From positions 1-59,305 of the forward strand of contig CADADN010000018.1 of the NCBI GenBank assembly GCA_902786665.1: a stretch of DNA of 59,305 nt, written 5' to 3'. Below, piece after piece: positions 9,041 through 18,523 of the stretch. The notes beneath the pieces were generated by a model. It worked only from the letters and a program-made list of their open reading frames with translations. It made no database searches and was not told the origin of the DNA. A program made the translations under genes and the position numbers. Source of the stretch: an uncultured Prevotellaceae bacterium (GTDB taxonomy: Bacteria > Bacteroidota > Bacteroidia > Bacteroidales > Bacteroidaceae). Within the stretch, counting starts at the first letter, position 1, and every line of letters begins with the position of its first letter.

Positions 9041-10333
9041 ATGAGAATAGAGAGATATCCCGAAGAGAACCGATGGGGCGAACTGACCCGCCGCCCCCAG
9101 ATGGATATGTCGAGCCTTACCGCCACGGTGCGGTCGGTGCTCGACGACATCCGCGCCAACGGCGACGATGCCGTGCTGCGCTATGAGGAGAAGTTCGACC
9201 ATGTGCGCCTGTCCTCCCTCCGCGTCAGCGAGGAAGAGATGGCCGAGGCCGAGACGCTGGTGTCTGCCGAACTGAAAGCCGCCCTGCAACTGGCACACTC
9301 CAACATCCATCGTTTCCATGCCGCCCAGGTATTTGATGGCATACGCACTGAGACCCAGCCTGGTGTCGTCTGCTGGCAGAAGAGCGTGGCCATCGAGCGC
9401 GTCGGCCTTTACATCCCCGGTGGCACGGCACCGCTGTTCAGCACCGTGCTGATGCTCGCCACACCCGCGAAAATCGCCGGCTGCAGCGACATCGTGCTCT
9501 GCACGCCCCCCAACCGCGAGGGGAAGGTGCACCCCGCCATCCTCGTCGCCGCCCGCATCGCAGGCGTGAGCCAGGTGTTCAAGGCCGGTGGCGTACAGGC
9601 CATCGGTGCAATGGCCTTTGGCACAGAGAGCGTCCCCAAGGTTTATAAGATTTTCGGTCCCGGCAACCAGTATGTGATGGCCGCCAAGCAGCAGGTGTCG
9701 CTTCACGACGTGGCCATCGACATGCCCGCCGGCCCCTCCGAGGTGTGCGTCATCGCCGATGCCAGCAGCAATGCGGAGTTTGTCGCCGCCGACCTGCTGT
9801 CGCAGGCCGAGCACGGGCCCGATTCCCAAGTGCTGCTCATCACCACATCGGAAGCGACGCTCCACGCCGTTGCCGAAGAGGTGGAACGGCAGTTGGCCAC
9901 CCTGCCCCGCCGCGACATCGCACAACAGTCGCTCGACAACAGCCTCCTCGTGCTGGTGCACGACACCGACGAGGCGATGCGGCTGAGCAACGCCTACGCC
10001 CCCGAACACCTCATCATCTGCACCGCCGACTACGACCGCTTGGCAGAGAAGGTGGTGAACGCCGGCAGCGTGTTTCTCGGCAACTACGCCTGCGAGAGCG
10101 CCGGCGACTATGCCAGCGGCACCAACCACACGCTGCCCACCCACGGCTACGCCCTGGCCTACAGCGGTGTGAACCTTGACAGTTACTGTCGCAAAGTCAC
10201 TTTCCAGCACATCGACGCCGAAGGCATCCGTTCTATCGGCCGCGCCGTGGAGGTGATGGCCGAGAACGAGCAACTGACGGCGCACAAGCAAGCGATGACC
10301 GTAAGGATCAAACATATAGAGCAAGAGCCATGA
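9041..10333 (+). CDS. hisD: Histidinol dehydrogenase (HisD)
   Basis: Makes L-histidine from L-histidinol by two NAD-dependent oxidations, using a bound Zn ion. The 430-residue length is normal. Seen are [38 protein letters not shown], the AEHGPDS region and the C-terminal [12 protein letters not shown], which hold substrate and zinc ligands in this family. The start at 10 bases after hisG and the ATGA overlap with hisC show translational coupling. Confidence 0.97.
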   Translation: MRIERYPEENRWGELTRRPQMDMSSLTATVRSVLDDIRANGDDAVLRYEEKFDHVRLSSLRVSEEEMAEAETLVSAELKAALQLAHSNIHRFHAAQVFDGIRTETQPGVVCWQKSVAIERVGLYIPGGTAPLFSTVLMLATPAKIAGCSDIVLCTPPNREGKVHPAILVAARIAGVSQVFKAGGVQAIGAMAFGTESVPKVYKIFGPGNQYVMAAKQQVSLHDVAIDMPAGPSEVCVIADASSNAEFVAADLLSQAEHGPDSQVLLITTSEATLHAVAEEVERQLATLPRRDIAQQSLDNSLLVLVHDTDEAMRLSNAYAPEHLIICTADYDRLAEKVVNAGSVFLGNYACESAGDYASGTNHTLPTHGYALAYSGVNLDSYCRKVTFQHIDAEGIRSIGRAVEVMAENEQLTAHKQAMTVRIKHIEQEP

Positions 10334-11364
10334 GAGAACTGAAAGACCTGGTGCGCCCCAACATCTGGGCCTTGTCGCCCTACAGCAGTGCGCGTGACGA
10401 GTATAGCGGGCACGACGCCCATGTGTTTCTCGATGCCAATGAGAATCCATACAACCAACCCGTCAACCGCTACCCCGACCCCTTGCAGCGCGAGTTGAAG
10501 GAACTGTTGGCGAAGACGAAAGGCGTGCATCCCGAACAAATCTTCCTGGGCAACGGCAGCGACGAGGCCATCGACCTCGTCTACCGCGTCTTCACCCGTC
10601 CCGGCGTTGACAACGTGGTGGCCATCGACCCCACCTACGGCATGTACAAGGTATGCGCCGACATCAACGAGGTGGAATACCGCCCCGTGACCCTCGACGA
10701 ACGTTTCCAGATGTCGGCGGAGAAGATGCTCGACGCCTGCGATGACTGCACGAAGGTCATCTGGGTGTGCTCACCCAACAACCCGTCGGGCAACGTCATC
10801 AAGCGCGAGGAGATAGAAATATTGCTCGACCGTTTCGACGGCATCGTGGTCATCGACGAGGCCTACTCCGACTTCTCTCGCAAGGCTGCCTTCCGAAAGG
10901 ACATCAACCGCCACCCACACCTCATCGTGCTCAACACCATGAGCAAGGCGTGGGGGTGCGCAGCCATCCGATTGGGTATGGCCTTCGCCCAGAAAGAAAT
11001 CATCAGCATCTTCAATAAAGTAAAATATCCTTACAATGTCAACCAACTCACTCAGGAGAAGGCGATGGAAATGCTTCGCTCGCCCTACGAGGTGGAGAAA
11101 TGGGTGAAGACGCTGCTGTTGGAGCGTGGCAGGATGATGGAGGCCTTCCTCCTGCTTCCCTGCTGCGAGAAGGTCTATCCCACCGATGCCAATTTCTTCC
11201 TCGCCAAGATGACCGACGCCGACGGCATCTACCACTACTTGGTGGACAACGGCATCATCGTGAGAAACCGCAACCGTGTCACCCTTTGCGGCAACTGCCT
11301 CCGCATCACCATAGGGACGAAAACCGAAAACACCCAACTGCTGAGCGCTCTGAGGAAGATGTAA
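10330..11364 (+). CDS. hisC: Histidinol-phosphate aminotransferase (HisC)
   Basis: A PLP enzyme that transfers an amino group from glutamate to imidazole-acetol phosphate. Of the 344 residues, [10 protein letters not shown] marks the N-terminus, [12 protein letters not shown]-like residues bind the substrate and PLP, and the Schiff-base Lys lies in [10 protein letters not shown]. It overlaps hisD by 4 bases and is the last gene of the operon. In many Bacteroidales hisB follows directly; here the next sequence is a repeat element and a terminator-like hairpin. Confidence 0.96.
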   Translation: MRELKDLVRPNIWALSPYSSARDEYSGHDAHVFLDANENPYNQPVNRYPDPLQRELKELLAKTKGVHPEQIFLGNGSDEAIDLVYRVFTRPGVDNVVAIDPTYGMYKVCADINEVEYRPVTLDERFQMSAEKMLDACDDCTKVIWVCSPNNPSGNVIKREEIEILLDRFDGIVVIDEAYSDFSRKAAFRKDINRHPHLIVLNTMSKAWGCAAIRLGMAFAQKEIISIFNKVKYPYNVNQLTQEKAMEMLRSPYEVEKWVKTLLLERGRMMEAFLLLPCCEKVYPTDANFFLAKMTDADGIYHYLVDNGIIVRNRNRVTLCGNCLRITIGTKTENTQLLSALRKM

Positions 11365-11397
11365 GAAAATTGAAAATTGAAAATTGAAAATTTTATT

Positions 11398-11616
11398 CAA
11401 TTGAAGATTGAGCCTACTTTAAAAAGTCATGTTTGAGCAAATATCGGTGTTAGTTATCCCCTCCCCTCAAGGGGAGGGGCAGGGGTGGGGTTTGTAACTT
11501 GTTGTTTTTCAAAACTTTTTTCACCCCACCCCACCCCCTCCCCTGCGAGGGGAGGGGAGATGCGCCCCGCCCTTTTGCTCACTTTCCACTTCTTAAAGTA
11601 GACTCAAGATTGCATT
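11398..11616. mobile_element. MITE-like element with terminal inverted repeats
   Basis: The left end (TTGAGCCTACTTTAAAAAGT, from about 11407) and the complement of the right end (TTGAGTCTACTTTAAGAAGT, ending about 11611) match at most positions, giving imperfect ~30-bp inverted repeats about 210 bases apart. Inside are two CCCCTCCCC/GGGGAGGGG hairpins (11458-11479 and about 11533-11556). No reading frame is present, so mobility would need an enzyme from elsewhere. The right-end part (GAGATGCGC..CCGCCCTTT through AAAGTAGxCTCAAGATTG) recurs at 39659-39733. No target duplication was identified. Confidence 0.55.
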
Positions 11617-11664
11617 TTTTAAGATTGGTGATTCGGAAGACTATAGCAACCAGATGATAAAAAC

Positions 11665-11694
11665 GGAGCAAGCCTGATGGCTTGCTCCATTTTT
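11665..11694. terminator. Intrinsic terminator-like hairpin
   Basis: GGAGCAAGCC-TGAT-GGCTTGCTCC followed by ATTTTT. It can end hisC transcription on plus; the AAAA run before it lets it also act on minus, after the 1236-residue secreted protein. Confidence 0.8.
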
Positions 11695-11734
11695 CATCTT
11701 GCAAGGAGTCATCCTTGCATCTTTTCAAAGTCGG

Positions 11735-14700
11735 TTATTTTCTCATCACCTTCTTGCCATTGACGATGGTGACACCCTTGTAGGAGTCGTTGACGCGCTG
11801 GCCAGAGAGGTTGTAGGTGCGGTCGGCCTTTTCAACGGTCTCGATGTTGTCGATGCCGGTGGCGTCGTCGAAAAGGAAGCAATTGACACCATGGGCCTGC
11901 CCCACAGGTACGGGAAGATAAGCCTTGTGAGCCTCATTCTCAAAGATCTCGCCATCATTTGTACCATAGTAGAAGCCCACCTTGCCGTTCTTGACAGCCA
12001 ACTTGTAGTACTTGCACTCCTCTTCCTCAGGTACAATCAACATCGTCTCTTCGGTGCCACGCAGCTTGTTCTCACCTACCACTGATCCCTCCTCAGAGGT
12101 CGGTTCGAAGGTGTATTCACCTGGTTCACCTTCAAGGATTACGGCAAATCCGGCAGGAATGACGTCGTTGACATTCAAGAACGAGAGGGTCTTCCCGTTC
12201 ACGCCTTCCACGTACTTGACCTCCACGCCCTCTGGAATGACATATGCGCTGTTTTCGTAGTAGAAGGTGGCATAGCCATATTCGCTGATGGTGACCACAA
12301 CAGGTTCCTGTATTTTGGTTAGTATAAAGGTCGGGGGGGTCATAGAGAGGTTGAATTCACCCTCTTCCTCAAATGTTTCATAACCTTCAGCTGTTATCGT
12401 GACTCTATAGGTAAAGTTGGTAATCTTAACTTTGAAGGAGAAAATACCATTCATGTTAGTAATTCTTGTATACATGACGCCCTCAATGTTGATGGTGACG
12501 GCCACATTCGGAATCGGATTACCCTCTTGGTCAACCACTGTTCCACTGAAGTTGATGGGAGTGTGCGTGAGGGCAAAGTCCCTGGTCTGGCTTCCTTCCG
12601 AGAAGTCGAGCACGTAATCCTCCGCCAGCGTCTCATAACCGTCGGCGGTCACCGTGGCGGTGTAGGTCAACTTGTCCTGCACGACATTGATGGTGTATGC
12701 GCCTTCCTCGTCGGTAGTGGCGAAATACTCGATGTCGTTCTCAGCATTGCGGATGGTGACGGTGGCTCCAGCCACGGGTGTCACACCATATCTCTCGGTC
12801 ACCAAGCCACTGAGTGTCTTAGCCTCAGCCTTCAGTCCGAAATGAATGGCGGGTACATAGCTGTTTTGTGACCAAGTCTGTGAGTTTGCAAAGGTATTGG
12901 CGTTGTCATTGCGATTGTAATAACTCTTTCCATTTCCACTGGTGTTGGTGACCTCAAAGTAAGTGCCACTCTTGTATGTCGTTCCTTCTGAACGGACGAC
13001 AAAGCGGAGAGCATTGCCATCATAGACGATAGGCTCTGCCAGGTTGATGGTGATGAGGTCCACCCAATCGTTGGATGAGCCGACTGCTGTCCAGGTGTGT
13101 GTCTCGGAGAGCACCTGCGTCATATTTGTGGTGTTATACTTGCCGGCATCGGGTTGGGTCTGTGAGGCATCCGTTGTCGACTCATACCAGACGCTCAACT
13201 GGGTGCTGTAATCAGTGGAGTTGGAGCAGTAGCCCTTGAAGGTGATGCTCTCAATCTCATCGCCGGATTTCAATCCTGCATTCTCAAGCATTGCGGGGGT
13301 GTAGAGTGTAATGGACTCGCTGTTGTTCCAGTTCAGGTGCAGTAGGGAACCGTTGCTGGTGTTTTCACCACTGATGGCGACATCGCTCTCCACCTTCTCC
13401 TCGGCGAAATTCACGTTCACCACCTCGGTTGTCACCACGGCGTCGCCGCTCTTCACCTCGATATATACTGGTTTCTCCCCAATGATGTGAGGCCTGAAGG
13501 TGAAGGAGAGAGTGGTGTAATTCTCCTCCTCGCCGTTGTTGTAGTTGCCAGAGATGACAGCTACGGGGAGGTCAACCTCGTTGGATGTGGCCACGGCCTC
13601 GCCATCGACATAAAGCGTTGCGGTGTATGAACCAGCCGTCTCCACGTTCGGGCCTACGTTGCCGATGGATGCGGTGGCTGTATAGTCATTGTTCTGCTTT
13701 CCCGTGGCAGGGATGTTGCTCTTCACGAGCAATAGATCGTGCTCCGGAGCTGTGGCCAAAGTCAGGCCGTAGATGTTGTCTATCTTGGCATTCGTCACCT
13801 TGAAGCCGATGTAGTAATTGCCGGCACTGGGGATGGTGGCGGTGTAAGTCGTCCAGTTGTAACTTGAGGCAATGCTGCTGATGGTCTGGATGGTGGTCCA
13901 ATTCTGTCGGTCGGTGGAAATCATCACTTCCACCTTTGCACTGCTGTAATTGGTATATTCAGCATCGAAGGTGATACTCTCATTGTCGGTTGCGGTCATC
14001 AGCGGGGTGATGTAGAGCGGGTTGGAGCCGGAACCTTGCAAGTAATAGTTCTTTGTACTGCCGGAACCCTCCGAACTGATGTATGTGTTGTAGCGCACCG
14101 ACCCTTGCGGGTAGTAGGCATTTCCTGCTCCGTCGTCGAAGGTGATGAAATTCTTCGAGGAGTCGAGCACGGTGCCGGTGACAGCCAAGGTGTAGGTGGC
14201 CATCGACTTTCCGTAATTGGTGTATTCGATGGTCAGGTTACCGGAAAAGATGCCTGGCGTGGTGGCGGGCAGGGTGATGGCAATCTGTTTCTTCTCGCCT
14301 CCTGCGACGGTGAACTCACCTGTTGGTGCATCACTGGTGTATCCCTCAGGCAAAGTGATGCTGTTGATGACCAGAGGAGCAGCCCCCGCATTGTAAATCT
14401 CATAATTGAGCGTTGTGGATGCGGTGACCTTGCCAAAAGCTATAGGCTTGTTTGTTGGCGACGGATTGGAATAATAGTTTGTGCCTGCCACATCGAAGAC
14501 GAACTTGGAAGCATATTCCTTTAGTTGGCAATAACGCCATGAATTTGACGTACTACCCGACACGTTTTCCCTGATATAGAAGTAGGTGTAGCCGTTTGAG
14601 GGTATGGTTGCAGGAACGGTGAATTCCACGTCGATGACTTTGCTCTCGCCGGCAGCAAGGTCCTCTGTAATGGCAAAAGGTGCATCTTCGAAATAAGTGG

Positions 14701-15445
14701 TGACGCTGCTCTCCGTGCCTTGTGCCAAGGTCAGCGTGTAATTCTCTGTGACTCCTGCCACGAGGTCCACGTTGCCTGTGTTCTGGAGCTTAGCCTTCAA
14801 GGTGACCACGGTGTTTCCGTCGGGTCCTTGGCTGAACGAGGGATTGGTGCCTGACGTTCCCGTCTGCCCGTTGGAATTCATCACACCAGTCACTTTCAAA
14901 GTGGTCTGAGGAACGATTTCGGCCGATGCGGCACTGAAGTCATCGAAATACACCTCGCTTGCCCGAATGCCGATGCGCTGTGCTGTTTCGAGGTTGATGG
15001 TCAGAGCATACCAGTCCCATTCCTCGGAATTGGGCTTGTCAGAGAAACTGGTGGAGGCTAACAGTTCTCCCCTTGTTTCACCATTCTCATCCATGGAATA
15101 GAATTCCAGGATAGCCGAATCGTTATACCACCTTGAAACAGGTTTCACATAAAGGGTCACCGTACCTGAGACGAGCGGCGTAACCAACAAGTCGTAGTAG
15201 TTTTTGCTCTTTTGGTTGGTGTAGGTTCTCAGTGCACCAGAGCCATCTACGCCACCGTCCGCCACGTAGGTATAACTCACGTTGGAGTTCACCACATGCC
15301 CCCAGTTGGGAGCAACAGCGAAATCACCCTCTGTAGAGATGGCAGTGTTGAAGTCCACGGTGTAGGGAGACACCGTCTCTGCCTGCGCCGTGTTCCATCC
15401 GACCACGGCGAGAAGTGTTAGAAGTAGTAATTTTGCTCTTTTCAT
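11735..15445 (-). CDS. Large secreted multidomain protein with type IX-like C-terminal tail
   Basis: A 1236-residue protein with a clear signal peptide (MKRAKLLLLTLLAVVGW...AQA). The N-terminal ~170 residues resemble a choice-of-anchor/jelly-roll module. Repeated Ig-like beta domains follow, including one like the ASPM/Hydin type (APLVINSITLPEGY). Two carboxypeptidase regulatory-like domains lie near 890-1060 (GYETLAEDY, GYETFEEEG). The last ~160 residues copy the module of the 4810-5985 protein and end in YNLSGQRVNDSYKGVTIV and GKKVMRK. No catalytic motif is recognised; surface adhesion or substrate binding is the likely role, by inference. The promoter is at 15592-15562, leaving a ~113-base leader. 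Confidence 0.8.
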   Translation of the reverse strand: MKRAKLLLLTLLAVVGWNTAQAETVSPYTVDFNTAISTEGDFAVAPNWGHVVNSNVSYTYVADGGVDGSGALRTYTNQKSKNYYDLLVTPLVSGTVTLYVKPVSRWYNDSAILEFYSMDENGETRGELLASTSFSDKPNSEEWDWYALTINLETAQRIGIRASEVYFDDFSAASAEIVPQTTLKVTGVMNSNGQTGTSGTNPSFSQGPDGNTVVTLKAKLQNTGNVDLVAGVTENYTLTLAQGTESSVTTYFEDAPFAITEDLAAGESKVIDVEFTVPATIPSNGYTYFYIRENVSGSTSNSWRYCQLKEYASKFVFDVAGTNYYSNPSPTNKPIAFGKVTASTTLNYEIYNAGAAPLVINSITLPEGYTSDAPTGEFTVAGGEKKQIAITLPATTPGIFSGNLTIEYTNYGKSMATYTLAVTGTVLDSSKNFITFDDGAGNAYYPQGSVRYNTYISSEGSGSTKNYYLQGSGSNPLYITPLMTATDNESITFDAEYTNYSSAKVEVMISTDRQNWTTIQTISSIASSYNWTTYTATIPSAGNYYIGFKVTNAKIDNIYGLTLATAPEHDLLLVKSNIPATGKQNNDYTATASIGNVGPNVETAGSYTATLYVDGEAVATSNEVDLPVAVISGNYNNGEEENYTTLSFTFRPHIIGEKPVYIEVKSGDAVVTTEVVNVNFAEEKVESDVAISGENTSNGSLLHLNWNNSESITLYTPAMLENAGLKSGDEIESITFKGYCSNSTDYSTQLSVWYESTTDASQTQPDAGKYNTTNMTQVLSETHTWTAVGSSNDWVDLITINLAEPIVYDGNALRFVVRSEGTTYKSGTYFEVTNTSGNGKSYYNRNDNANTFANSQTWSQNSYVPAIHFGLKAEAKTLSGLVTERYGVTPVAGATVTIRNAENDIEYFATTDEEGAYTINVVQDKLTYTATVTADGYETLAEDYVLDFSEGSQTRDFALTHTPINFSGTVVDQEGNPIPNVAVTINIEGVMYTRITNMNGIFSFKVKITNFTYRVTITAEGYETFEEEGEFNLSMTPPTFILTKIQEPVVVTISEYGYATFYYENSAYVIPEGVEVKYVEGVNGKTLSFLNVNDVIPAGFAVILEGEPGEYTFEPTSEEGSVVGENKLRGTEETMLIVPEEEECKYYKLAVKNGKVGFYYGTNDGEIFENEAHKAYLPVPVGQAHGVNCFLFDDATGIDNIETVEKADRTYNLSGQRVNDSYKGVTIVNGKKVMRK

Positions 15446-15561
15446 AAGCGTTATGATTTGATAATGAATAATATGGACATTGTTAGCATATGAGGCTCAG
15501 CGTATCTGGCTCGTAACAAGCCTTTCTTTTGCCGAAATGGAGAATTATCCACATAATAGTG

Positions 15562-15592
15562 CAAAATTATGGATTTTTTCGTTCATCTCCAA
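15562..15592 (-). promoter_or_regulatory. Promoter for the large secreted protein
   Basis: On minus: TTG (15592-15590), 20 bases, TAATTTTG (15569-15562). Expected leader about 113 bases, similar to the ~115-base leader of the paralogous gene at 4810-5985. Confidence 0.65.
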
Positions 15593-15786
15593 TATTTATG
15601 TGGATTTTTTGAACTATTTCCCTCACACTTTTATCGAAAAGACATCATAGACTGTCTTCAATCACCATGCATGACAAAGGTTATAGCCTTCAAGCTTACA
15701 TTGTCATCCCATCAGGGTCGAGGTCGACCCGGTGCAGACGATTTTCATCGGTACAAGCGAGAGAGCCTTAATGAATTTCCCCGAGA

Positions 15787-15927
15787 CAAAAATGGTGACC
15801 ATGACGAATACGGCCAATGTCCTACGGTATGATTCAAAACCATGCATATGACAACCATGCAACCTGAATGATTGATGGATGCCGGGAATGTAGGAAACAC
15901 CTATTTTGTCATATGGAATAGTTTTTA
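15787..15927 (-). pseudogene. 5' fragment of a cysteine-peptidase-like gene
   Basis: Over about 140 bases this matches 5861-6001, the start codon, N-terminal region and upstream bases of the 4810-5985 gene, at roughly 70 percent identity judged by eye. Shared blocks include CATGCAA..TGAATGA, GATACCG/GATGCCG and the TTTTG.CATAT start region. Read from the matching ATG (15912), codon 4 is TAG. Nothing recognisable of the peptidase domain follows. It sits directly upstream of the large paralogous secreted gene. The rest of 15593-16283 shows no other gene, only short repeats such as CCCCGCGATTC twice near 16206-16231. Confidence 0.6.
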
Positions 15928-16283
15928 AGTGACAATCATTTTAGTTTCCATATCCAAATGCCTTCAGCCATGGGTGACACGTTGGAATACAGAAATCATC
16001 ATGCAAATGCATACATATTCTTTCAAAAAAAAGAAGTTTTCACCCATTTATCTTTTTCCGGCATTGGCAACTTGTCGCTTACTCAAAGACGCGAAGCAAG
16101 CATGCAGACTCCAACGGATTACAGGTCCTTCCTGACCAAGACCTTGGACAAGAAGGATGATGGGCAAAAAACAAGCATGCCGGGAAAGCGAATCAAAAAC
16201 TCCGTCCCCGCGATTCACGTCCCCGCGATTCATTTTTTTTCGGACATTTGATCATAGAAGTGGGGGGATTAAGGAATTTGTGT

Positions 16284-16291
16284 TATCTTTG
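16284..16291 (+). promoter_or_regulatory. Possible -7 element for the pseudokinase-TIR gene
   Basis: TATCTTTG matches TAnnTTTG and lies about 86 bases before the ATG at 16377. No well spaced TTG is seen upstream, so this is only half of a promoter. Confidence 0.4.
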
Positions 16292-16376
16292 CATATGATG
16301 ACGGAAAACACCGGCGCTCTGCGTGCGGGTTATGTTATCAGGAGAGGATTATTCGTACAAAAACACACCATACACC

Positions 16377-18308
16377 ATGGCAAATAACGACCAAGTTTTG
16401 AGAATAGGAACCGAACTGCAGAATGGAAGATACATCATCCATCGCGTTTTGGGGATAGGAGGCTTCAGCATCACCTACGAGGCCGAAGACACAAGTTTTC
16501 ATTTGCGTGTAGCCATAAAGGAGTTCTTTCCATATCATCTCTGCACCCGTGGTGATGATGAGAAATCGGTTATCGTGTGGAATAGCAACGACGATTCGTT
16601 CGAAAGAATCAAGTCACTATTCAAAAAAGAAGCTCATCGATTTGCTTGCCTTCACAACCCCCACATTGTAAGGGTGCATGACATATTCGAGGAGAACGGC
16701 ACTGCATACTATGTGATGGACTATATAGAAGGTGAGAGTCTAGCCGACATACTCAGACAAACGGGGGAACCGCTTAAAGAGACTCAAGTGAGGGACATCC
16801 TTGAACAGATACTCGACGCTCTCGACTGCATCCACGGCCAAAATCCTCCCCTCTATCACCTGAATATCAAGCCTGCGCACATCATGATGGAAAGAGAAAA
16901 GGCCATACTCATCGACTTTGGGTCAATGAGAAATATTTACAACGCCATAGGAGTAGAGAAATGCGTAGCATTCGTTTGTTTCACTTCTTTCTACGATTCC
17001 ATGGAACAACCAGATAAGATGGGTCCATGGACAGACATCTATGCCCTCGGAGCGACCCTATTCCACCTGCTTACCGGAAAGAGACCTCCAAGAGCCACTG
17101 ATATCTTACATGACGGCTTTGACAGCACCCTATTTCCTAATGCAGTGAGTCTCCAGATGCAACAACTTGTGAAATGGATGATGAGCCCAAATCCAGGAAA
17201 ACGCCCACAGTCGGTGGAAGTGATAAGGAAGTTTCTTTTCAAAGGCAACGATCACGCGAGACAATCCATTGTTGCCGGCAACACCAGATATTCAGAATCT
17301 TCAACTCGATATGATTATCCTCAGATGGCATGTGCTCCACCACAAAGAGAAATCTTTATGGACAAATTGTCATTTTGGGAGCGAATCAAAAAACTCTTTG
17401 GAAGCAATAATAAGAAAGCAAAAGAGGTCTGCACAGAAGTCTACACATACAACCCAAAGAATAATGGCAACCCCAAAATGTCCTTTTCGGGGTCATCCTC
17501 AACGGATTACTCATCAGCAACAAAAGTCTATAGTTCTGTGTTCGCCCCTGCTGAACTAAAGAAAAAATCCCATATGCTGACCCAGGTGTATTTGCATCTT
17601 GCTGAAGAGACGGAGGATGTGGCCTATTTGGCAAAAGAGTCTCAGGCTGATGCCGTTCGCCGGGAATACATCCCTCTTGACTGTATGCTGAAGAAGGGAG
17701 ACAGGGTCGACGTGAACATCAACATATTTGGTTCGACCTTGCTGATGACGGATAACAAAAGTATCAAATGGGAAGGTAGTTATAACAAATGCAGTTTTGA
17801 TTTCTTCGTACCAGAAGACATTGATGTGGATGAACTAAGTTGTAGGATTCTATTAAAAGTCAACCATGCCATGGTTGGAGAAATGATATTCATCACCAAG
17901 ATTGTTGATTCACCTCGTAACCTGAACCCCAATATCATCACCCACCGATTCAAAAAAGTGTTCATATCCTACTCTCACAAAGACAGGGATAAAGTCCAAT
18001 ATCTCGCCAATGCCTTCAGACTTCAGCAAATCGACTATTTCTTCGACCGTGACTATTTGAAGGGCGGCGATGTATTTCCTTTGAAAATCAAGGAGTACAT
18101 CGACTCTGCAGACCTCTTCGTCCTCTGTTGGTCTGAGAATGCCGCAAAGAGTGAGTATGTGAATCGGGAAAGACACCAAGCACTTCAGTTGGCATATCCA
18201 CAGAAAGAGCTGAGCAAGGCAACGCTGACCATCTATCCTTTGAGTATAGAACCAAGAGCGGATTTACCCGAAGACATGGCGAACATTTACAATTTTGAAG
18301 TGATTTAG
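16377..18308 (+). CDS. Pseudokinase-TIR fusion protein
   Basis: The start at ATG 16377 (MANNDQ, 643 residues) is preferred over 16323. Residues ~15-280 are a Hanks-type kinase fold: glycine loop GIGGFSITY, Lys48 in VAIK, DFG Asp180, and GPWTDIYALGATLFHLLTGK. The catalytic loop reads YHLNIKPAHIMM: the catalytic Asp is Asn163 and the metal-binding Asn is His168, so phosphotransfer is unlikely. After a linker, ~400-520 form a conserved beta domain of unknown role. The C-terminal ~120 residues are a TIR domain (KKVFISYSHKD, DYFFDRDYLKGGD, CWSENAAKSEYVNRE), where a Glu near the end could be the NADase residue. Likely cytoplasmic; a ligand- or stress-gated TIR effector is inferred. Base composition is more AT-rich than the neighbours. 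Confidence 0.85.
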   Translation: MANNDQVLRIGTELQNGRYIIHRVLGIGGFSITYEAEDTSFHLRVAIKEFFPYHLCTRGDDEKSVIVWNSNDDSFERIKSLFKKEAHRFACLHNPHIVRVHDIFEENGTAYYVMDYIEGESLADILRQTGEPLKETQVRDILEQILDALDCIHGQNPPLYHLNIKPAHIMMEREKAILIDFGSMRNIYNAIGVEKCVAFVCFTSFYDSMEQPDKMGPWTDIYALGATLFHLLTGKRPPRATDILHDGFDSTLFPNAVSLQMQQLVKWMMSPNPGKRPQSVEVIRKFLFKGNDHARQSIVAGNTRYSESSTRYDYPQMACAPPQREIFMDKLSFWERIKKLFGSNNKKAKEVCTEVYTYNPKNNGNPKMSFSGSSSTDYSSATKVYSSVFAPAELKKKSHMLTQVYLHLAEETEDVAYLAKESQADAVRREYIPLDCMLKKGDRVDVNINIFGSTLLMTDNKSIKWEGSYNKCSFDFFVPEDIDVDELSCRILLKVNHAMVGEMIFITKIVDSPRNLNPNIITHRFKKVFISYSHKDRDKVQYLANAFRLQQIDYFFDRDYLKGGDVFPLKIKEYIDSADLFVLCWSENAAKSEYVNRERHQALQLAYPQKELSKATLTIYPLSIEPRADLPEDMANIYNFEVI

Positions 18309-18343
18309 ACAAAAACCCTACAGTCCGAACGCGAAATGCCCTC

Positions 18344-18446
18344 CGAAGTCGTTGGAGCAAATCTTTTGCCCGCCCGAAAACTATATTTTCATCCCGACTT
18401 CTAGAATTTGAGATTTTTTCGGGCGGGTCTTATGCCCGCCCGAAAA
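18344..18446. repeat. Two copies of the GGGCGGG/CCCGCCC palindromic repeat
   Basis: A decayed copy (GAAGTCGTTGGAGCAAATCT plus TTTGCCCGCCCG, 18344-18376) is followed by a clean palindrome CGGGCGGGTCTTATGCCCGC (18419-18446). They fill the gap between the converging pseudokinase-TIR and CapA-like genes and may fold in RNA from either side. Confidence 0.65.
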
Positions 18447-18523
18447 GACTTCGCGACTATCGATGCTGGCGTCCCCGCCAGCACTCCTACCAGATGGCCG
18501 CCCCCTTAATCTGTATTTAATCC

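Noticed and set aside
15929-16251. Small open frames between the peptidase remnant and the pseudokinase gene
   Set aside because: They lack good starts, promoters or recognisable protein features, and one overlaps low-complexity A/T runs.
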